From Myxococcota bacterium (GTDB taxonomy: Bacteria > Myxococcota_A > UBA9160 > UBA6930), in the NCBI GenBank assembly GCA_030065975.1, contig JASJCN010000020.1, positions 1-46,807 on the forward strand: a stretch of DNA of 46,807 nt. The letters are read 5' to 3'. The notes beneath the pieces were generated by a model, which saw only the letters and a program-made list of their open reading frames with translations, did no database searches and was not told the origin of the DNA. The position numbers and the translations under genes were made by a program. Shown here piece by piece: positions 41,763 to 46,807 of the stretch. The first letter of the stretch is position 1. Every line of letters begins with the position of its first letter.

Positions 41763-42503
41763 CTAGCCGCCGGAGCCGAGGACGGGGACCGCGCTCGCTT
41801 CCGCGGCGTCTCGCTGCTTCGCCGGGGCGGTTTGGCCGATCTGCCTTCCCTCCGCCTGAGTCGAGCCGAGCACGAGCAGCTCGTAGAGAGCCAGGGCGCG
41901 CCGGACGCCCCCGGTCACCGCATGGGACGACAGGGTCGAGCCGGCGATGCCATGGATCTCGCCGCCCAGACGCAGGGTCTTGTCGAGATGCCGATCGTCG
42001 AACTGGCGCAGCCAGCGCTCGCTCGGCTTGTACTCCTGGGGCTCGTAGAAGGCGAGGAGCCGCAGGGAGTGCACGCTGCCGTCGGGCTTCAGGACGATGA
42101 GGAAGGCCTCGGGCAGGGTGCGGACGTTGTGGACGTCGATGAACGCGTAGCCGAGCACATCGTCACCGCGCAGGCCCGTGAACAGGGTGACGATGCGGCT
42201 CTCGAGCTTGCTCTTCGCGCGGGCCTCGATGGCCTGGGCCTCGTCGTCGTCGAGTGCGACGGAGCGGCGGTCGATGCGGTCCGCGTCGGGGAACGCGAGC
42301 TCGAGCGCCTCCTTCTGGCTGTAGAAGACCTTGGCGAAGGCCTGGGCGCTGGGCATCACGAGGATGCCCAGCGCGAGCAAGGAGGCGAGCAACAGCTCCT
42401 TGGGGAATCTCTGCAGGTGTGGACGACACGCAACGGGCGAGCCCCGTCGGAACGTGTAGAGAAACCCGTGCAGAGATTCCCTAGAACGCGAACCCGATGC
42501 CAA
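41763..42503 (-). CDS. Extracytoplasmic FMN-binding domain protein
   Basis: A 246-residue protein. Signal peptide around residues 33-55 (PKELLLASLLALGILVMP..., cut near AQAFA). The C-terminal FMN-binding domain holds IAGSTLSSHAVTGGVRRAL, near the motif where ApbE joins FMN to a Thr, though the usual (S/T)GAT appears as AGSTLSS. The ApbE gene three genes on strongly supports flavinylation. The TTG at 42503 has AGGAG with seven-base spacing and overlaps the porin stop by 23 bases. Alternative later starts lack a ribosome binding site. Probable electron carrier between a membrane donor and an outside or periplasmic acceptor. Confidence 0.8.
   Translation of the reverse strand: MASGSRSRESLHGFLYTFRRGSPVACRPHLQRFPKELLLASLLALGILVMPSAQAFAKVFYSQKEALELAFPDADRIDRRSVALDDDEAQAIEARAKSKLESRIVTLFTGLRGDDVLGYAFIDVHNVRTLPEAFLIVLKPDGSVHSLRLLAFYEPQEYKPSERWLRQFDDRHLDKTLRLGGEIHGIAGSTLSSHAVTGGVRRALALYELLVLGSTQAEGRQIGQTAPAKQRDAAEASAVPVLGSGG
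42403..42481. repeat. 13-bp inverted repeat between porin and FMN-binding genes
   Basis: GGGAATCTCTGCA (42403-42415) and TGCAGAGATTCCC (42469-42481) are perfect inverted repeats, 53 bases apart, with a small internal hairpin ACGGG/CCCGT at 42433-42447. The outer end touches the porin TAG stop. In mRNA it would form a long-loop structure just after the porin stop and around the start of the FMN-binding coding region. Confidence 0.55.
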
Positions 42504-43809
42504 ATGCCAACTCCTGGGGCGAGTCGCCGCTCGCCGTCTGGAAGTTTCGGTACTCCGCCTTGATCACCACGTTGGGGTGCGGATAGAAGCTCACGCCCGG
42601 CGTGAAGAGCCAGCGGCGCCGCGAGCTGTTGCGCGCGAAGCCGTCCGGCACCTGGGCCTGCGTGTCGATGTACTCGACCCGGAAGAAGGGCTCGAGGCGC
42701 TTGCTGCCGTCGCCCTCGAAGAACCACGACCAGATGTCGTAGCCGGCCTCTGCGTAGCCGCCGATCATCAGCTCGGCGATCGGCTTGTCCGTCGGGCGAT
42801 CGAGAGCCCGGTTGAGCGCGCCGGCCTCGTCGATGGAGCTGATGGCCAGCAGGCCGCGCATCTTGAGCGGGCCCCGCTTGTACTCGGCGTGGATCTCACC
42901 CATGGTGAGCCGGCTGTCCGGCAGGCGCTCTCCGCCGATGCGGACGTCCTGGCCCGACTCGCCGATGTAGAAGGAGCCGCCCACCTGCAGGCCGGGGACG
43001 AAGTCCGGCGTGTAGTCGGCCCGCATGACGAAGGCGAAGTCCTCGGTGAGCGAGCGGTTGCCCTGCTGGCGGCCGCTGCGGATGCCCGCGTCGGTGAAGT
43101 TCTGGCCGTTGAAGCCGGACATCACGTAGGCGCGATACTGCAGGCTCTCGCCCAGCTGGCCGAAGATGCCGGCGCCGTTCTCGCGCCAGGTGGTCGGGAT
43201 GATGCGACGCTCGACCTCGGGCCGCTGCACGCCGTAGAAGAAGGGCGGCTCGTGGATCTCGTTGATGAAGCCCATCGGCACCAGCAGGAGACCGGCGCGG
43301 GCGTTGACCTCCTCGCGCAGGAAGAAGTCGAGGGAGGCGAGCTCGACGGAGACGCTGCCGCCGCCGGCGCCGTTGCCCACGTTGCTCGTCGTCCCGTGCT
43401 CGAACTCGATCTCCGAGTTGAACACGATGCTCTCGTTGAACTTGTATCCGAAGTAGAGGACGGTGCGGAGCGCGTCGGCGCGGTCGAGGTCGTCGGAATC
43501 GGTGGAGCCGAAGAAGTTGCGGTAGTTGGCCTCGCCGTAGCCGCCGATCGAGAGGCCGCGCTCGAGGCCGTAGACCTTCGAGGCCGCCGGGCCGAAGCCG
43601 TAGAGGCTCGTGAGCTCCTTCTCTTCGGGCACGGCGACCTGGGCGCGCAATCGCGACAGCTCGTCGACCACCACGTCGAGCTTGCGCTCGAGGTCGGCGA
43701 TCTTGTCGTCGCGGGCGCGAATCGAGTCGTCGTCGGCGGCGAACGCCGGGACCTGCATTCCGAGCACGGTGGCGGTCATCAGCAGGCCGAGGAGAGCGCG
43801 GCGGGCCAT
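42481..43809 (-). CDS. Outer-membrane porin, OprP/O-type
   Basis: A 442-residue porin. A signal peptide ends at about VPAFAADDD (residue 24). A coiled coil follows (KIADLERKLDVVVDELSRL), like the trimerising segment of phosphate-selective porins. The rest is beta-rich: GEANYRNFFG, EIEFEHGT, GGYAEAGYDIW, and the C-terminus ends QELAFGIGFAF with the terminal Phe used by the BAM machinery. First gene of the minus-strand run porin/FMN-binding protein/membrane protein/ApbE. GGAGGA site directly upstream lies in a hairpin. Confidence 0.88.
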   Translation of the reverse strand: MARRALLGLLMTATVLGMQVPAFAADDDSIRARDDKIADLERKLDVVVDELSRLRAQVAVPEEKELTSLYGFGPAASKVYGLERGLSIGGYGEANYRNFFGSTDSDDLDRADALRTVLYFGYKFNESIVFNSEIEFEHGTTSNVGNGAGGGSVSVELASLDFFLREEVNARAGLLLVPMGFINEIHEPPFFYGVQRPEVERRIIPTTWRENGAGIFGQLGESLQYRAYVMSGFNGQNFTDAGIRSGRQQGNRSLTEDFAFVMRADYTPDFVPGLQVGGSFYIGESGQDVRIGGERLPDSRLTMGEIHAEYKRGPLKMRGLLAISSIDEAGALNRALDRPTDKPIAELMIGGYAEAGYDIWSWFFEGDGSKRLEPFFRVEYIDTQAQVPDGFARNSSRRRWLFTPGVSFYPHPNVVIKAEYRNFQTASGDSPQELAFGIGFAF

Positions 43810-43826
43810 CGGGAGTCCTCCTCCCG
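43810..43826 (-). promoter_or_regulatory. Hairpin holding the porin ribosome binding site
   Basis: On the coding strand CGGGAG-GAGGA-CTCCCG forms a 6-bp stem with the Shine-Dalgarno bases in loop and stem, ending at the base before ATG 43809. Translation may depend on opening of this structure. Confidence 0.45.
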
Positions 43827-43912
43827 CTCCGGTCTCGGGCGTCTGCGCCCAAGGGGAACGAGATGGGGCTCGGGGCGTCTGGCCTCTGGCCGCTGGGTTT
43901 CGAATCGGCTTC

Positions 43913-44110
43913 TCACGAGGCGCTTCGCCTCAGGGAGATCGGGGGAGCCGCCGCCTCGAGGGGCTCGGCGAAGCTCGTGTCGATGGGCACCCGGTGCGTG
44001 CGCTTGCAGCGGCGGCACTTGAGCTCGACCGCCCCGTCCACGATGCGTGCGAGCAGGCTGCCGCAGTGACAGCGGCACTCGTCGGAGGGGCAGGAGGGCT
44101 GGGCGGACAC
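43913..44110 (-). CDS. Small zinc-ribbon protein, Com-like
   Basis: A 65-residue protein with CRCHCG and CRRCKRTHRVP, a CxC/CxxC cysteine pair pattern similar to the zinc finger of the phage Mu Com regulator and related short zinc ribbons. Four Cys (plus two more N-terminal) can hold one zinc. Start GTG at 44110; no strong ribosome binding site. It is transcribed toward the porin operon, 103 bases before the porin ATG, and may be the first gene of that operon. Function in chromosomes is unknown; a nucleic-acid binding role is a guess. Confidence 0.65.
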   Translation of the reverse strand: MSAQPSCPSDECRCHCGSLLARIVDGAVELKCRRCKRTHRVPIDTSFAEPLEAAAPPISLRRSAS

Positions 44111-44148
44111 GGGGAGGAGGGCGCCTCGGCGGGGAGCAAAATGAAATT

Positions 44149-44167
44149 GAAAACGGTTGTCGTTTTC
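44149..44167 (-). promoter_or_regulatory. Fur-box-like 19-bp palindrome
   Basis: GAAAACGGTTGTCGTTTTC is a 7-5-7 inverted repeat. It agrees with the E. coli Fur consensus GATAATGATAATCATTATC at 12 of 19 positions. It lies 39-57 bases upstream of the zinc-ribbon start and may control the porin-flavoprotein operon. Another dimeric regulator is possible. Confidence 0.4.
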
Positions 44168-44232
44168 GTAGCGGGGACGCTAGCCGCCCCGGCCGAGGAA
44201 TGTCAACGGCGTTTTCGAATCGGGAAGGGGGG

Positions 44233-44248
44233 CGTGATCCGGCTCACG
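44233..44248. promoter_or_regulatory. CRP-family-like site
   Basis: CGTGATCCGGCTCACG fits the CRP/FNR-type TGTGA-N6-TCACA at 8 of 10 arm positions; with its flanking bases it forms a 7-bp hairpin at 44231-44250. It lies between two divergent transcription units. Confidence 0.3.
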
Positions 44249-44567
44249 CCTGCGCGTGGAAGTCGGCCCCCGGGTGGGGAAGAAGCGCCCACCGTCGTGC
44301 CCGTTCGCGCGCAACCCTGCGAGATTCGGGGGAAATCTCCCGCACGGCTAACCGCCTCTTAATGGCGTCTACCGAGTGCTGATGTTAACTCCGCTCCATC
44401 ACCGGGAACTCGTGGGAATCGGGCGTCCGGGGGGGAGCGAGGGCAGAGGCCAGCCGGCGGCAATCGCCGGTGATTCGAGGCCAGACGAGCCCAGCTAGAC
44501 GCACCAACGACTCATCCACCAGGGCAGGGGCCCGCATGCGGTGGATCGAGCCAGGGACCAAAACCAC

Positions 44568-45665
44568 ATGTCCAAGAAGAAGGTCATCATCCTCGGCTGC
44601 GGTGGATTCGTGGGGAGCCACCTCACCGATCGCATGCTCGCTTCGGGCAAGTACCAGATCGAGGGATGGGACGTCTCCTACGACAAGATCTCGCAGCATC
44701 TCGGCAACGACGACCTGACCTTCCATCAGCAGTACGTCGATGCCGCCACCACCTACTCGGAGCTCGAGCCGGTGATCGCCGAGTGCGACGCCGTGTTCTC
44801 GCTGGCCGCGGTCTGCACCCCGGCCCAGTACGTGGCGAGCCCGGTCAAGACGATCCAGTCGAACTTCATCGACGCCTACAAGCTGATCGACTTCTGCGCC
44901 GAGCACCGCAAGTGGCTGATCCACACCTCCACCTGCGAGGTCTACGGCCGGACGCTCTCGAGCTACGTGCCCGAGGACAACTACGACAACCTCGACCTCT
45001 ACGAGCAGCGCGAGGACGAGACGCCGCTCGTGATGGGGCCCACCACCAACCATCGCTGGAGCTACGCGACCGCCAAGGCGCTCTTCGAGCGGTACATCTT
45101 CGCGCACAACGCGGAGAACGGGATGCCCTTCACGATCATCCGGCCCTACAACTGGTTCGGCGCGCGGATGGACTTCATCCCCGGTCGCGACGGCGACGGC
45201 ATCCCCCGGGTGCTGGCGTGCTTCATGACCGCCCTGCTCGACGGCAAGCCCATGCAGCTGGTGGACGGCGGCGAGGCCTACCGCACCATCACGTACATCG
45301 ACGACGCCGTCGACGCGCTGATGCTGATGCTCGAGAAGCCCAAGGGCAGCAAGAACCAGGTCTTCAACGTCGGCAACCGCGGCGGTGAGGTGACCATGCG
45401 CGAGCTCGCGCTCCTGATGCGCGAGACCGCCGCCGAGATCACCGGCCGCGACGAGTTCCTCGAGCACCCGATCGAGGAGATCTCGGGCGAGAAGTTCTAC
45501 GGCGAGGGGTACGAGGACTGCGATCGCCGCGTCCCGGACGTCAAGAAGGCCGAGTCCCGCCTCGACTGGAAGGCCAAGACCAGCCTGCGCGAGACCCTGC
45601 GCATCACCATGAAGTACTACTTCGACAACTACGGCCGGGCCTCGGGGATCAACACCCAGGGCTAG
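44568..45665 (+). CDS. NAD-dependent UDP-glucuronate decarboxylase-like protein (ArnA C-terminal type)
   Basis: A 365-residue extended SDR. GCGGFVGSH is the NAD motif. The active-site HRWSYATAKALFER holds YxxxK, and STCEVYG corresponds to the ArnA TSEVYG motif: the Glu used in decarboxylation is present while the preceding Ser is Cys here. RPYNWFGARMDFIPG, DGGEAYRTITYIDD and DCDRRVPDVKKAE, carrying the catalytic Arg, match ArnA order. The likely reaction is oxidative decarboxylation of UDP-glucuronate to a 4-keto-pentose or UDP-xylose for surface sugars. The ATG at 44568 (MSKKKV) is preferred. A strong terminator follows the stop. Confidence 0.88.
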   Translation: MSKKKVIILGCGGFVGSHLTDRMLASGKYQIEGWDVSYDKISQHLGNDDLTFHQQYVDAATTYSELEPVIAECDAVFSLAAVCTPAQYVASPVKTIQSNFIDAYKLIDFCAEHRKWLIHTSTCEVYGRTLSSYVPEDNYDNLDLYEQREDETPLVMGPTTNHRWSYATAKALFERYIFAHNAENGMPFTIIRPYNWFGARMDFIPGRDGDGIPRVLACFMTALLDGKPMQLVDGGEAYRTITYIDDAVDALMLMLEKPKGSKNQVFNVGNRGGEVTMRELALLMRETAAEITGRDEFLEHPIEEISGEKFYGEGYEDCDRRVPDVKKAESRLDWKAKTSLRETLRITMKYYFDNYGRASGINTQG

Positions 45666-45684
45666 CCCGTCCGATCTCGATGAG

Positions 45685-45724
45685 ACGCCCGCTCCGGCTC
45701 GCCGGGGCGGGCGTTTCTCGTTTC
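45685..45724 (+). terminator. Rho-independent terminator
   Basis: ACGCCCGCTCCGGC pairs with GCCGGGGCGGGCGT (45685-45714) in a 14-bp stem with a two-base apex, followed by TTTCTCGTTT. It starts 20 bases after the decarboxylase stop and should end that transcript. Confidence 0.9.
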
Positions 45725-45771
45725 GGGCGCCGGCGGCGCCACATGCGGGGCCCGCAGACCACGACTCCCGG

Positions 45772-46807
45772 ATGAGAGTGGTCCTCACCGCCCTGGCCTT
45801 GGCCCTGCTGCTGGAAGTGCCCGCCGCGGCCGTGAGCCTCGACCTCGCCGGGAGCCAGCTCGGCCAGAACCGCGTGGACGACCTGAGCGGCCCCGGGGCG
45901 ATCCGGATCGATCCCGACCTCCGCGGCGCGCAGCCCGCCGTCTTCCGCTTCGTCCTGGACGACGAGGACACCGGCGACGTCCTCACGTTGAACGCGGCGG
46001 TGGACCTGCTGGGCGGCCCTCCCTGGGTCGGCTTCGAGCTGACCCTCGGGCCCGGCGTCTCGTTCCTCTCCGTGGGCGATACGACGCCGCTGGTGGCCGA
46101 CTCGTTCTTCCTCGCGGCGGTGACCCCCGATTCGGTGGGCATCTTCTTCGTCCCGGCCAGCGAGCCCGCCGGCTTCGACCTCGGGGATCCCTTCGGCCTG
46201 GGTCTCTCGGACTGGCGGATCGATCGCTCGGGGCTCGCCGCGGGCGAGGCCTTCACCGTGACCCTGAAGGGCCGGGTGCCCGAGCCGCAGCCGGCCTTCC
46301 TGCTCGGCCTCGGTGTCGCCGCGCTCCTTCTCGCCCGTGCGCGAAGGCGTCGTCTGCTGCTGACTCCGCTGCTCGCGCTCTCGCTCTCGTGTACGCCCGA
46401 GCCCTTCGCCGTCCAGCCGGCCCTGGCCGATCTCACCTCACCCGTCGTGGTCGGCCATCGCGGCGCCCTGGATCTCTGTCCCCAGAACACGCTTCCCTGC
46501 TACGAGCTCGCGCTGCAGCTCGGCGCCGCGGCCCTCGAGGCCGACCTGCAGGTGCTGGGCGACGGCACGCTCGTGATGCTCCACGACGAGAACACCGACA
46601 GCGTGAGCGGCGTCGACCTCGAGATCGCGGACATCGACCTGGCGACGCTGCAGGCGCTGGACGCCGGCTTCGAGTTCACGCCCGACGGGGGGCGCACGCA
46701 TCCCTACCGCGACCAGGGTCTGCGGGTCCTGACCCTCGCCGAGTTCCTCGAGGCGCTTCCCGACGTTCCGGTGCTGCTCGACGTGAAGCCCGAGACGCCG
46801 GAGATGG
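45772..46807 (+). CDS. Secreted protein with internal PEP-CTERM signal fused in frame to a GDPD domain (3' cut by window)
   Basis: One frame runs open from ATG 45772 to the window end, at least 345 codons. Residues 1-21 are a signal peptide. Residues about 22-165 are beta-rich and unrecognised. VPEP at 169-172, a hydrophobic stretch (173-188) and an Arg cluster at 189-194 form a textbook PEP-CTERM sorting signal, normally the end of a protein. Without a stop, a hydrophobic stretch follows (195-206) to Cys207 in LSLSC, like a lipoprotein signal, then a glycerophosphodiester phosphodiesterase domain from about 224 with GHRG (His229), EADLQ (Glu256, Asp258) and LHDENTD (His271); PENT is PQNT. 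Either a true fusion or two genes that have lost a start and stop. Confidence 0.75.
   Translation, partial: MRVVLTALALALLLEVPAAAVSLDLAGSQLGQNRVDDLSGPGAIRIDPDLRGAQPAVFRFVLDDEDTGDVLTLNAAVDLLGGPPWVGFELTLGPGVSFLSVGDTTPLVADSFFLAAVTPDSVGIFFVPASEPAGFDLGDPFGLGLSDWRIDRSGLAAGEAFTVTLKGRVPEPQPAFLLGLGVAALLLARARRRRLLLTPLLALSLSCTPEPFAVQPALADLTSPVVVGHRGALDLCPQNTLPCYELALQLGAAALEADLQVLGDGTLVMLHDENTDSVSGVDLEIADIDLATLQALDAGFEFTPDGGRTHPYRDQGLRVLTLAEFLEALPDVPVLLDVKPETPEM

Larger units (their letters stand above)
44111..44567. other. 457-base gene-free region with regulatory palindromes
   Basis: Between the divergent zinc-ribbon gene and the decarboxylase-like gene. It holds an AT-rich block with a Fur-like palindrome (44149-44167), a second partial copy of CGTTTTCG near 44210, a CRP-like site at 44233-44248 and an AT-richer stretch near 44345-44390 that could hold the forward promoter. 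No convincing small gene was found. Confidence 0.6.

Overview
The window is very GC-rich (roughly 70%), densely packed chromosomal DNA from a Gram-negative bacterium. Outer-membrane markers include a porin, an LPS-type acyltransferase and several lipoproteins. The gene mix (PQQ synthesis, PEP-CTERM signal, Anbu peptidase, DUF2855, trehalose synthase/phosphatase fusion, MORN-repeat and sphingomyelinase-like proteins) would fit a former deltaproteobacterial lineage such as Myxococcota or Binatota, but the sequence alone does not fix the taxon. I see no rRNA, tRNA, CRISPR array, insertion sequence, phage or integrase, so this looks like core-type chromosome rather than an island.

Layout. 1-6.7 kb: two secreted EEP (sphingomyelinase-like) hydrolases, an amidohydrolase, an acyltransferase-lipoprotein-glycosyltransferase operon, and a FadR-type regulator coupled to a fatty acid hydroxylase. 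6.7-12.6 kb: an ABC-F ATPase with a possible mini leader peptide, argC, a TauE/SafE exporter coupled to a citrate synthase, and a divergent citrate synthase carrying an N-terminal HTH, with an AT-rich palindromic operator between the pair. 12.6-16.3 kb: otsA-otsB fusion, a site-2 protease and a MORN-repeat protein. 16.3-23.2 kb: one five-gene operon, ileS-pqqB-pqqCD-pqqE-methyltransferase, with every junction overlapping by 4 bases and no pqqA. 23.2-30 kb: a kinase-like orphan, DUF2855, then alcohol dehydrogenase, DCC protein, mutM, rqcH-like and SDR genes. 30-34.8 kb: glutaminase divergent from an Anbu proteasome-type peptidase that is coupled to a reduced PII-like protein, then a diguanylate cyclase and a Ycf46-like AAA ATPase. 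34.8-40.2 kb: three enzymes (two methyltransferases and a NUDIX hydrolase) and three exported proteins of unknown function. 40.2-44.5 kb: a porin-FMN-binding protein-membrane protein-ApbE cluster, plus a zinc-ribbon gene and a Fur-like palindrome. 44.5 kb to the end: a UDP-glucuronate decarboxylase-like enzyme, a strong terminator, and an open reading frame with a PEP-CTERM signal fused in frame to a GDPD domain, cut by the window end.

Themes. Genes are tightly coupled through ATGA, GTGA and TTGA overlaps. Six of the ten convergent gene pairs end on one shared CTAG, giving a TAG stop on each strand. The best candidates for undescribed biology are the glutaminase/Anbu/PII-like neighbourhood, the internal PEP-CTERM fusion, the enzyme/HTH-enzyme citrate synthase pair, and the extracytoplasmic flavin cluster with its possible iron regulation.
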